Below are positions 33,150 through 45,799 of a stretch of 64,000 bases of DNA, piece after piece. Position 1 is the stretch's first letter, and every line of letters begins with the position of its first letter. The translations under genes and the position numbers were made by a program. Source of the DNA: Plectrocnemia conspersa (lineage: Eukaryota; Arthropoda; Insecta; Trichoptera; Polycentropodidae). The notes under the pieces are model-generated. The model was given only the letters and a program-made list of their open reading frames with translations. It made no database searches and was not told the origin of the DNA. The stretch spans positions 744,001-808,000 of the forward strand of contig VTFK01000267.1 of assembly GCA_009617715.1 (NCBI GenBank). Direction: 5' to 3'.

Positions 33150-33300
33150 TTAAAGGAAAAGATATGGGTTTGAATCACATACGGACCTTAGTGTATTTAA
33201 ATTTCTATCGTATCTGGAAGATCAAAATTAGTGATTATTATATAATTTTAATTCCAATCGATCATCAAAGATTAGGTTAACCTAGATTTTTAGTATCAAA
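33150..33300 (+). repeat. SINE-like family B, copy 3 with B-box-like motif
   Basis: GGGTTTGAATCACATACGG (33166-33184) resembles a tRNA B box (GGTTCGAATCC) and precedes the family body: TATCTGGAAGATCAAAATTA, GTGATTATTATA, TTTTAATTCCAATCGATCAT and AGATTAGGTTAACCTAG. An A box is not clear. This supports, but does not prove, a tRNA-derived SINE. Confidence 0.5.
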
Positions 33301-34140
33301 ATGTGGAGTTTAGATTTGCGCTAACACATATATTGTTATCATTTAATGAAAAACTTTAATGAAAAAACCGACATTCATTACGAAATTACCTAATATATAT
33401 TAAACATCTCCCGAATACCTTGAATTAATATTCACATAAGAACGTATGTAAAAATATTAATAATAATTTATTATTAAATTATAAATCTTCTGACTACCAC
33501 ATTTTTTTAAATAAAAAAAACACACTCAAAAAGAAACGGAAATTTAAGTACAATACTTACAAAAATGCTAAAAATTAGAACTAAAATGATAAAGTGCATT
33601 TTTTAATACTACTACACCTTTTATTATATTTTACAATCATAAAAGGTTAAAATTATTTTTAAAAGGATTTTTTTTACCCTTACCTAACCTAATATAAACA
33701 TTGAATTATTAAAATAGTAAAAGTTCTATTCACAGTATAATATTTAATTGAAAATTAAATTACATCAAAAAATAAACCATCACACTTTTTAATTAATAAA
33801 ACAAATATCTTACTCTTATATATGTTTTTATAGTTGTCATACCATTTGGATTTTTAAACTTATAAAGTTTTTATAGGAATATAAATGTATCAAATACTAC
33901 ATAGTTGTAGCAAATAAATATATAAACTAGTAAGTTGGGCTGAAAGATAACAATGCCCATTAAATAATAACCACAACTTTCACAAAGGTATGCTACGAAA
34001 AACAATAACACAAAAATACTAATTACATCTACAATTGAATGATAACAATCAAAAAGTTTTATGTTCAATAAATAATTAACAACTTTCTATTGCTTTTTGT
34101 ATAATTATGTATTCGAAACAGTCTCCAAGGCGATACAGTA
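33301..34140. other. AT-rich DNA, no gene seen
   Basis: No supportable feature. The minus-strand 65-codon frame at 33871-34068 is hydrophobic by AT bias only. Confidence 0.5.
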
Positions 34141-34149
34141 ATTACAATG

Positions 34150-34560
34150 TAAGTACAAGCCTTGAAATTATAAAAGGTACACATTTAAACGGATGGCAGC
34201 TTACCCGCAAGAGCCATGTTAACCACGATGACCATGGACATGGGCAAAATGACCGGAGGGATCGATGCGTTTTGGACTGAAATTGAAATAAAATTTTATC
34301 ACCGGTGTTATACTCCAGAGCGCATGCAATAAAGGCTCGGCGAGTATACGATATGACCCTGGGGTCGTGACATTTGCCAAAGTTTCGGTACCCCTGACGA
34401 TTTGCCAGGTCATAGTTGACACACACATACACGTACACAAAGGCTGTATGTAATGCTCCGTGCAAAGCTTTCAAAAGTTTCCTCAGCACCCAGCTCATCA
34501 GCAGACTTATGGATTCTTGAACGTCCGTTCTTGAAACGTCTGAGAGCTGCCGCCAACAGG
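34150..34560. other. GC-richer block with long overlapping minus frames
   Basis: The longest open frame of the window (118 codons, minus, 34498-34142) and a second one (34440-34219) lie here, in a ~400-bp stretch of near-balanced base composition. Neither translation shows a recognisable domain, and the two frames overlap, which fits loss of stop codons by GC content. It could be a conserved non-coding element or a real exon of unknown type; a coding call is not supported. Confidence 0.3.
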
Positions 34561-36584
34561 TGTTTAGAAACTTATTATGGCTTTCTATATGAAAAGTTTT
34601 ATAGAAAAAAGTATAACGTATGACGTCTGAAGTTTCACGTGATGATAATGATTAAGGGATTGAAGCATTCTCGTGGGATCGTTTCTGAAAGTTCTAAACC
34701 TTGTTATTATGTAATAGCTAAACTAGCGGTGATACGGAGTTAATCGCCAACAATAAGGATAATATGGTGAAACTTCTAGGGAGAGTGGAGGGCGAGGGAT
34801 TAAAATTAGATCTGTAATTAATATGAACAATGCCAAAACTAGAAATGGGTAAGTATTTTATGAAAAAAAAAATTAGGTTTTGCTCTAAAAACTCTAAAAA
34901 TTTAATTTTAAATAAGTAAAAAAATATTTTAAATAATTAATTTGGTGGTGAAGTGTTATTTTCTACATTTAACTTTCAGCGATCAAATTGAGTAATTCCA
35001 TAATATATAATTATTAGATATGTGTATTAACTGTAACGTTCTAAACGTTTAGTCCAAATCATTCGATATAAATACAGACTCCATTTATTTGTACCAATGC
35101 TACTCGATCCACAAACTTTTAACATTATTTTAAATAAAATATAAATATTAACTACAATCATGATTTATATTTTTATAAATACTGATTTGTTATATAACTC
35201 TGTAGAAAATTTTCCATGTAATGTTAAAGTCAAATGAGCCAAATCAGATAACCCATTTTGTAATTTTACCAATTGTAACAAATATTGCTTTTATAAATTG
35301 CAATTTCTTTATTTATAGATATGTATTGCTAATGTTTTTTTGTTAACCCTTTAAAATATTAATGTAAAATAATAATTTTTGATTAAGTTTATCGCAAAAT
35401 CATTTTTTAAATGTAAAAATCGTTTGTTTAAATGTGATTCACAGAATAATTCTTCATAATTTAAATTTTGGCTAAATGTTTCAACCCATATTGATAATAT
35501 TTAAAATTATCACAGTTTTTTTTTATTTTTTTATAATAAGCTATAAGTAGATATAAAAAATAATATATATTAATCGCTGTAATCAAATGAGTCATATCGC
35601 TATTGTTTTTACTATAATCAAGTTAATAATATCGTTTTGTATTTTCATGAGTATAATTATAAATACATTTCTGATATTTTTGTTAAAAGGTATTAAAAAA
35701 TTGCTTGCAAATGTGATTTTTTTTCATGTATCAAATGTCGTATATAGTATTTTATATATATATATTTATTAGTTAATGTGATTCAAGTAACTAATTATGA
35801 GACGCATAATACTCTAATTTAAAATGTTAGTTCTAGTAAATATGATCATCTCGTTGCAACATTTTTTACCTAATTATAATATAATATAACCAATAAATCA
35901 AACATAAAAAAATATTAAAACCGTAAAACATAAATCGCAAATAGAGAAGGAAGTAAAAAATTCACAATGCATTGAGCACCGGATACAATTAATTAATTCG
36001 AATTGCTTTAAAATCAGGGAAATACATACTCGCTTAAATATAATTCAATTTACATAGTTAACGGATGTGAGTCATAAAATCAATATATTAGAGTAAATCA
36101 ACACTTGAAGAGTCAATGGCTACAAATAGGAATGAGAATATCGTTCTAAATAATGTCGAGGCCACTCGACCGTAAATAAATAGTTGTCGCAAATACTTGT
36201 TAAATTGTATTTGCGGCTTTATTATAAAGCATGTACCAAATAAGTTTATTAGGTGACGTATGCTAACGCTCGTGACGATCGGAGACTTAAATGAACGGAT
36301 GGTTTCTTTACAAATAAAAATAAATACTATGGTATTCGTACCGTGACAAGTACCGACAGACAGTGAAATTTTGCAATCTGGATTAAAAAAGCTTGATAAC
36401 CGTTATATAACAGCTTATTTATTAGAAAGGTAACAGACAAAAATTAAACTGTTTTTAAATCGTCAAATTAGCAGAGAAAATCCCCTAAATTGAACGGCTA
36501 ATCAACTCCCCTATCTCTACATCAAACACTTTCATTCAATATACACTTTCTACTATTCTGTCTGAAACTTTCACTAGACACACA
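34561..36584. other. AT-rich DNA, no gene seen
   Basis: No bounded feature. A small GC-richer patch at 36240-36380 includes ACGCTCGTGACGATCGGAG. Confidence 0.5.
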
Positions 36585-36700
36585 AAAGTTCATTTGAACT
36601 GGCACCAAGCAAAGCTACGCCGAGCATCGACCAAGGCTGAACCAGAGTTGACTTTTCACGTCAGCCCTAGTCCAGCTACTATAGACAAATTAATTCTACA
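36585..36700 (-). repeat. Dispersed repeat family A, inverted copy 4
   Basis: Read on the minus strand, GTAGCTGGACTAGGGCTGAC followed by GTGAAAAG matches the GGAGCTAGACCAGGGTTGAC-GTGAAGAG start at 7062-7090. It explains the 60-codon plus-strand frame at 36594-36776 as non-genic. Confidence 0.4.
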
Positions 36701-36779
36701 AATCACAGATAAGGCGACGAGAGAAACAGGTGTCTATAGAAATTATACGAATTGTTTGGTTTTCAAAAAAGGTTGATGG

Positions 36780-39097
36780 TTTTATAATAATTTAAAGTAT
36801 TAATAACTATACAAAAAAATCTAAGGTTAAAATATATGAAAGATCACGATTCTCAAAGAATATGGGTAATAAAAGACCCAGACATTTAAAATCTTAGAAA
36901 AATATACACACGTATGTAGATATTTTTATATACTTCAGACAGTCTTGTAAAAATGTGTAATTCTCATTATAAAACAATCCTTAATTTACAAAAATTAATA
37001 ATATTTACTACAGTATCAATATATATTTTATTATTAATTATATAAAACGTTGTTACGAAGTAGAAATAACTTATTTGTACAAGTATCTTAAGTCAAATTA
37101 AAAAAAATATTTTTATAAATTCTGGCAATAGCATCATTAAATTATTAATAAATGTATCTAAATTGTATTTAAAAAGCAATATTGCTATACTATGAATATT
37201 TAATTTGCTGTATGGTTTATTTTCGGCGGTATTTTGATAAACATATAACAACGTGTTTACGACACGATAATGTTACCCCCAACACAGTTTCAAAAAAATT
37301 GTCTGTACATTATATCATATTTTACTTTATTATTATTATTTATATTGTAACTATAGTAGACCCCTGAATAGCACGGTAAATTAACGACGTGCTATTTGGG
37401 TGCGTGTAGTTGGGGGACTGAAACATACTCATACATTTTTTGTATAGTGAGATATCCTTCCTTTGGTTTGATGACACAAAGTACTCAAATAGTATATATA
37501 TGTACTGTATATTTTAAATTATTCGTAAGTTATATTCATATAAATAGCATATGCCTTTGTTTTCATTAGATATTTTATTAACACCAGCTACTATTAAATT
37601 ATTAAAAAAATATTTTCAACTAACAATTAATAATTAAAAATTAAATTAAGAAAATAAATTATGGTACATATTTTTTTCTGTCACGTATACTTTTTTTTAA
37701 AAGTATTCTGATGGACCAATAAATAGGAAACATATATTTCACATTATTTAAAAATATATATAGTGAGAAATTAAAAACTTAAGCTCAATAAGTCTGTTTA
37801 ATACTCGTAAAATAAAAAATAATTTATGCTAATGTTTTAACGTTAATGCATCAAAGGTTCGAAGTTTTTTATAAAACGAATAAATTAATGCAAATTTTCT
37901 TCCTTTTAAATATAATTTTAGCTTAGAGCATTAAGGAGTATATTCGAAATATGTTTTAAATTACTTTAAAATGTTATAAAATAGAAAAAACTAGTTTAAT
38001 GGTAAATTGTTTACAATATCGCTAAATTAAATTTTATTATATATGTATGTAAAGGATATAGTTATAAAGTTTCTTTGACACACTTAGTAAAAAATGTGGC
38101 ACTTTACTTTGAGTTTCTAATTACGATTATATAAAAGGGTACTGCATAGTAACAAGACACTTATTTCATATAATATATTAGGAAATATAATTTGCCTATT
38201 TGTATGCTGATAACATAGAAATACCATGTACATATATTTATTTATTATACATTGTAATTTTTATACTAAATAAAAACATGACATGTTATTTTATAGGGCA
38301 ATGCGTCTGACTACACGTGGAAGACATTATGAATATACATAAAATATATTATTATATACAGATAAATAAAATATAAACATCACTCACAATATACTGCTTC
38401 TAGAAGCATTGAAAGGCTTCGCGAGTTGAAAACGTTTATAATTATCATACAATGGATAAAATTGTATTTAATATTATATTATTAGATAACTTAAAACGAA
38501 AACGATATTTATTTTCTATTTCTAAAGCATTGTATTTTTTTTGTGTATTTGATTATTTAATATTTAATTCTAGGAATATATATATATGCTAAATAGTAAG
38601 CAAACGAACTATATAGTGAGCGTGTAGTTGATGGGAATTAAAAAAATAATAAATTATTTTAATGATGTATCTGTAATACTGTATTACATATATTTTTTCA
38701 TTCATCAAAATTTCTCGAGAAATGAAAATCATCGAAAAATCAGAAGATGAGGAACGTGCTTCACATTGACGATCCATAAGTTATTTGTGTTTTCTATGAT
38801 ACTTTAGTTTGAAACGGGGTCAATAATTTGTAATTTACAAATAATAAATACATATTATTAATTGAAAAAGTACTTGAGATACCGTTATGAGAGGAATTTT
38901 TGGTTTTTAACTGTTCTTGTACCCTAGTGCCTTCCTATTAATATTGTTGATTTGTTGAGTTCTCACATAAAGATGTGTGCCTAATCGTTTTTTCAAACTA
39001 CTAAAGGGTGCTGTCTTTAATAAACTATTCTTGAAGAATTTGAGTACCTTAACGTCTTCGAGAATCACGATCGCAACCTCTTCAGATGCTTGTTAGA
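36780..39097. other. AT-rich DNA; small hairpins
   Basis: No gene. AATAGCACG (37368-37376) pairs with CGTGCTATT (37388-37396), flanked by CCCCTG and GGGTG. TGCTTCTAGAAGCA at 38395-38408 is a 14-bp perfect palindrome. Confidence 0.45.
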
Positions 39098-39105
39098 GCC
39101 AGGAC

Positions 39106-40210
39106 TAGAGTCTCCAATTCGAGTAATCGAGTACTCGATACTCGAGTATTTTTGTCTATTTTTCAAGTACTTGATAATCGAGTATTTTGAAAATTACTCG
39201 ATTAATACTCGAAATTATAAAATTTTGAAATATTTCAGAAACAAAAATAACTTTAACTCGGTCCGGTAAAGGTTAACGTCTTGCTTTTATTTGGCGTTTA
39301 TGCGCGAAGTCCCGAGTTAGAGCCTTTACTATCAGTTATAATTTTTTCATAGTTCCATAGTTGCATAGTTCCGGTCGTCGGCTATGTTAGTGGGTACGAC
39401 GGAGAAATTTCTTTTGTGTTTTCTGTTCGACAGTCCCGACTTATCTAATTTATGGCAATGAACAATATGAAATATCAACAAAAAAAAATTGTAGGTTTTA
39501 TGACTATGCAGTTGTAAATTGTTTATACTGATCCCTCAGCTTAAAATATAAATCAAAACAATTGTGTGTTTTAAAGGCATTTAAAGTAAAGTCAGTTCTT
39601 TGCGAACCGTTTAGCTCTAGAGTGAAAGGGATTCACCCAAATACATCTTCGAAGGATATAGATTTAAAGTCTTCGCATTAATCAAAAGGAGTAGAATATT
39701 GTATATTGTTAAGAAAAAAATCTATTCAAGAAGAATTACAAAATGCAATTTTGTCAATAGTCGAAGGAAGTAAGAGAAAAGCAGAGAAGAGAATGAAAGA
39801 AGAGAACATAAAAAGAGAGTTCAAAAAATTTTATATCTATAAAAAGCGAACAGATATAAATTAGAAGCCTTATCCAACGCGTTAATGACAATAAGACCAA
39901 CATCAACAGCAACGGAAAGGTTTTTTTTTTTCCATAACGGGAATAATAAAACCAAAGGTTAGCAGTAATATTAAATTCGAGACACTTTTTTTGCATTATT
40001 ATTTTTTTAAAAGTATGTTCGTGAAGTTAAAATAATTGTAAAAATTAACATACTAAGTATTTTATTTATTTATTTATATGTGCACGAATTTGAATAATAG
40101 CTATTTTGGTACATTTTGTAAAAACTCGAAAGTACTCGAGTACTCGAGTATTTTAAAATTTTAATATTCGATACTCGAGTAGTTGATGGTTCGAGTAATT
40201 GGAGACTCTA
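39106..40210 (+). mobile_element. hAT element, internally deleted, 8-bp TSD
   Basis: The ends TAGAGTCTCCAATT (39106-39119) and AATTGGAGACTCTA (40197-40210) are perfect inverted repeats. They are flanked by an exact 8-bp duplication GCCAGGAC (39098-39105 and 40211-40218), diagnostic of the hAT superfamily. Both subterminal regions are packed with ACTCGAGTA-type words in both orientations, the usual form of hAT transposase subterminal binding sites. The 1105-bp element retains only the C-terminal transposase region (39640-40020), so it is non-autonomous. The target lay in a GC-richer tract (TTAGAGCCAGGAC / GTCCGCACTGGCC). Confidence 0.9.
39640..40020 (+). pseudogene. hAT transposase C-terminal remnant
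   Basis: Plus-strand translation shows a lysine/glutamate-rich helix (EGSKRKAEKRMKEENIKREF, ~39760-39820). Then comes NALMT-IRPTSTATER (39876-39920), which is the S-x-x-x-E-R start of the hAT dimerisation domain. A T run shifts the frame before a GIIKPK...IKFETL equivalent of the conserved R-x-x-L segment. Stops and frameshifts make it non-functional. The catalytic core and BED finger are missing. Confidence 0.75.
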
Positions 40211-40218
40211 GCCAGGAC

Positions 40219-41205
40219 GTCCGCACTGGCCGACTCGCCTATGGCTGTCGCCACCGGCTTTTTCATAAGCGTGCATTTAATGTCAGCTATGAAGAGCTGG
40301 TCCGGCTTTTATTATTTTATATTTTTTTACTACATATTTTTTTATGTATTGTAATAATACAATGTATAGTTTATTTCTTGGAGAATCTGAATGCATTGAG
40401 TCACGATTATCTGTATTTAATGTAAATAAATCTCTAAGCCTTAGGCATGAGCGATTAGTACCGCGTGATTCAAGATAATCTTGGATGAAGGCAAGACCTA
40501 CCCTTTACCTCGACAGGAGCTTATAAATGTAGCTAGTTATAATTCCATGATCTTATAGATATGTTTTTGTTGTAATATTACTATTAATAATTTGAATTTC
40601 GCCTAATATAGACAAAATACTTTGAAGTACCACATGCGTCTCGTTTTCACAGACACGTCTTCAACATGATTCCAGCTTAAAATCTAAACTTTGGGGAGGC
40701 GTAAAAACATTCACCCGTACAATTAGTTTAAGCTTTTGATGTGTGCTATACTGTTTATACGGGTTTGTATATCATATTATGATAAAATAAAGTTAAGTCT
40801 CCATTGAGTATAAATACTCATACTTAACCTTTTAATTAATAATAATTAGTATTCGATATTTTGATATTTGCTTCTCTTTGCCGAGGTTTGTTTGTATTAT
40901 AAATAATAACAGAATCTAGTTGATGAAACATACGTTTGCAATATTAATTATAATTTGCAGTTATATATACGTTTGTATAAAAAATATAAGTTAATCATAA
41001 AATGCATTTCGAATTATAACAACTGTGTTAGCTGAAGTTTGATATTTTCGAATGAATCGTTATTGTGAGTTCTATATTTGATTTAATATCAAATGTGACG
41101 GTACTTTATCTAGTATCAATACTATATGTTCTATTTAATTTATTAAAACAATACATTTGCTGTATGTGATATTATTGTTTCATATATTACACAGATAAAA
41201 TTACG
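40219..41205. other. No gene seen
   Basis: AT-rich with a moderately complex stretch at 40430-40560. The 80-codon frame at 40183-40425 starts within the hAT end and is fortuitous. Confidence 0.5.
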
Positions 41206-41590
41206 ATTTTGTGATTCGAAAGTGTCCGTCTAATACAAGAACATTACAAATCGATCATTTATGGTGATTTTTATATTTCAATTAACTGTGATTCATACGA
41301 ATGTTCGCCATATAACCGATCATAAACGAATTTGCGTAATGATGGCACACTGTTCGGCACAGTGCCAATTCGATTTATATTAAAGAGAACCATGCACGTT
41401 TTCGACGTCGTAAAATCCGAAGAACCTCGCCGTATCTGAGATGAGAAAAATTCTAATAATTGAAGACATGTCAAGAGAGAAGAATCGAATTGATCTGACT
41501 TTACGGCGTGGATTTAGAGAGTTAATTGAATGAACGTGCATTAGTTGGAAAAAATCGTTCGAAGGAGACGAGAGGCACATATTAAATTAT
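41206..41590. other. GC-richer non-coding block
   Basis: Complex sequence with GTTCGGCACAGTGCCAATTC (inner GGCACAGTGCC partial palindrome), TTTTCGACGTCG and GATGAGAAAAATTC. Two overlapping minus frames have no domain. Possible conserved element. Confidence 0.25.
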
Positions 41591-42024
41591 CCTATAATTT
41601 AAGTTGTATCTTATTATGCATACTAAAATAAAATGGAACGTGTATAATATAATACGCTAAGAAAATCACACAAAAATTTAGTTAGTGTACTGTACTTTAA
41701 ATGCTGATAACAGTAATTAAAATTTATGATTAATATGGAAAAAGTAAATTATATGCACTTAATAATATATTCTATTTTTACTATTTTTGGTGCTCTTTTT
41801 TTTAAAAAGTATTATAAATTAAAATAAATACATATTATACTGAAATTATTTTTTATCGAGTTCAAAATAGCTTGATATAAGCATATTTTATGATATTAAT
41901 ACCATTTGAGAACATAAATAAAATAGTAATATGTAATTTTTATGCGTTTGAGTTTTGCATATATTATTATAAAAAAATGTATTTATAATATTAGCACACA
42001 TAAATAAAAGTACGATACGTATAA

Positions 42025-43360
<1,336 letters not shown>

Positions 43361-43560
43361 ATATTGCAAAATTAACATGTTCTTGTGTGCTCGTCCGGTT
43401 TAGATTTTCGACAAAAATGAATTATTTCCACCGTGTGGTTGTTAATACGATTTTACGTATCGTTCCACGCAAAATCGTATTTTCGCAGAGTCAATACGCA
43501 TAAAAAAGTAATGGAATATCAACCGATGGTGTGCGAACCCTTCAAGGTTGGTGATAAAAT
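43361..43560. other. GC-richer block with inverted repeat
   Basis: AATACGATTTT (43444-43454) and AAAATCGTATT (43471-43481) are perfect 11-bp inverted arms with a 16-base spacer, within CACCGTGTGGTTG and GTTCCACGC contexts. Possibly regulatory. Confidence 0.3.
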
Positions 43561-44859
43561 TTAATAAAGGTTGCTAGATAGAATTTACAAAGCTATATAT
43601 TTACGCTAAGTACAGTTTCTTCGAATATATTACTATTTAAATAACCTGCTACCAGATTTCACTACAAAAAATCAAATGTGAATATAAATATTTATTTTAA
43701 GCTTTAAGTAGATAAAAAGTGTTTTGCGATTTGAATACCCTAGCTAGAATAAAACTTTGAGTTCAAATAACGTTCCATTTCTAAAAAGTATTGTTTTTAA
43801 AAATTTTACTGTTTTTAAAAAAAAGCAGTAGTGCTTTGAATAAAAAATTATAATAATTGCTTATTTTGGTCTGTCCTCTTAAAAAGTGGTATATATATTT
43901 TTTTATTGTTAACAATAAATTTTAACTAAAATTATTTTGCTGGATTTTTAAATTATTCGTAATCTCGCGAATAAAAGCCTTTTTTGGTAGATTTGTTCTT
44001 TTAACGTGTTAGAATTATTATTATTTTTATACCAATTGATTATAAACCACATATGATTTTTATCGGTCTAAAACAATCCAATCCATCTTGGTTATTAAAT
44101 AGACTAAAGAAAACATTATCTATCAAGTCCATCGATGGGGTTAATGTTTTTAATATACTCATTGGAAAAAAATATATATACTATTATATATTATATATCT
44201 TTATTCATTATTATTTAAAATATTTTCATAATCCTATTCAAATAACATAATTTTGGAAAATGTATTTTTTTTTTTTTATACATACGTAAAAAAAAAAAAA
44301 TATACATACATAACTAAAATGATATTTATTTAGTAAAAACTAATTTTATAAATGCTTTTATTTATCAATCTGTATAGTAAAAGCATGTTAAAGTTAATAA
44401 CTTTATGCTTTGAACTTTAACCGTAAAAGAAAAATATAATATAATATATAGCAGTTTTTCTATTTAACTTCTGAAATTCAACTTTATACACCTATTGAGT
44501 TCATTAAAGTTTGTACAAGCTTGGTACACGTTTTGCTTAGAAAGTTAATTTTAAGGTATCTATGTTTAATACAATACGATATAATAGATTAAGGCACAAT
44601 TACAATTAAATCCTTGACAATTTACAAGATATGAATAAAGTCAATTTAATTTGAACTTGAAGTTTTCTTTATATTAACATATATAATTTTAATATTTGTT
44701 TTATAAAATGTTGTATAGAATTTTTTCTATGATAAATATTTCGATTTAAAACAACAAAAAATATTTGTGCAACAAATTTGATTGTCAACACCTGAAATGG
44801 AATGATATGTTTCATTTTTACACTATAAAAAATATCTCTTCAACCTGTTTAACGATTAT
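43561..44859. other. AT-rich DNA, no gene seen
   Basis: T13 (44265-44277) and A13 (44288-44300) runs form an inverted homopolymer pair. Nothing codes. Confidence 0.5.
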
Positions 44860-45315
44860 TAAAAAACCTTTTGCTACAGTATGATGGCAATTGTATTACT
44901 ATTCAGTGCACGGGCATTTCACGAAGAAACCACCCTCGGATAGATATTTCCAACATGTGTCGCCAACCTTTTCCGAATTCAATATGCCATATCACCTCGG
45001 CGGGTGTTCCTTATTACCCAGTGTGTTTTCTCAATGATTCTTGCACAGCACGTGCTAAAAAATGCAACGTGACGAGAAAAACTAATTTGTTTTCCCGAAG
45101 CGCATAAATCCGCAAAACACGAATGTGTGTTTAATCTGGAAAAAGACTGCCGCGGTAGAATATTAAACGGAAAAGTGGATTGGAAAACAAACTTTGAAAA
45201 TGGTTTCGTTTCCAAAGTTGCAACCGAGTTGCAACCAACGAGATCAATCTTACTTTTCGATGTGTTGTTAAACAAAGCGAACGATTCAGAACATATACGC
45301 TCGCTAGATTCTTAA
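44860..45315. promoter_or_regulatory. Candidate conserved/regulatory block
   Basis: A ~450-bp stretch of balanced base composition with no repeats except tandem GTTGCAACC (around 45216-45237). Overlapping open frames occur on both strands over the same interval (plus 44871-45107 and 45127-45315; minus 44979-45275 and 45131-45391), as expected when GC rises and not evidence of coding. Translations show no domain. It is a strong composition outlier and a good conserved-element candidate. Confidence 0.3.
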
Positions 45316-45599
45316 ACTTTCTGTCGAAGATTAAGTATTGTTTTGCAATCTTTAAAATAATGGTAAATAAAATATTTTTTAAATGCTTCATTTATCAAGA
45401 GCAATCTTTCCAATAGATTTAGTATAAAAAAATGGCAAATAGTAGCATCTTCATTTATCTTAGAAATAAGGCAAATTAAGTTGATAAGCATTTTAAATTT
45501 TTTGCTTATCACTAAATATTGTTTCAGAATAATATATAATTGTGTAAAACATTTAATAATTTAGCTAGCAAGATATAGAAGTGGTATAGGGCTAATACC

Positions 45600-45790
45600 T
45601 GAAATAATTTAATTCGAATCTTATAGTAACGTTAAAGTTTTTCAATTTTTATCGTTTCTAAGAGATCACAAATAGTGATTATTTTATTATTTTAATTTCA
45701 ATGGATCATCACAGATAAAGTTAACCTAGATTTTCCGAATCTCACGGATTATTATCGTGATGATAATTTAAATATAAAGACGATTTAAGC
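45600..45790 (+). repeat. SINE-like family B, copy 4
   Basis: A GGTATAGGGCTAATACC inverted word and TTCGAATC near 45614 precede the family body: GAGATCACAAATAGTGATTA, TTTCAATGGATCATCACAG, GTTAACCTAGATTTTCCGAA and CACGGATTATTATCGTGATG. The copy aligns to 33150-33300 and 27862-28000. The front could be a decayed tRNA-like head. Confidence 0.5.
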
Positions 45791-45799
45791 TGTGCGTAG

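Noticed and set aside
34142..34498. 118-codon minus-strand open frame, longest in the window
   Set aside because: It overlaps another open frame (34219-34440), shows no domain, and lies in a GC-richer block where stops are simply rarer. No splice-site or homology support.
36594..36776. 60-codon plus frame
   Set aside because: It overlaps an inverted copy of dispersed repeat family A; no domain.
37262..37440. Pre-miRNA-like hairpin around CCCCCAACAC and TTGGGGGACTG
   Set aside because: The pairing is broken by many mismatches; only the inner 9-bp stem is convincing.
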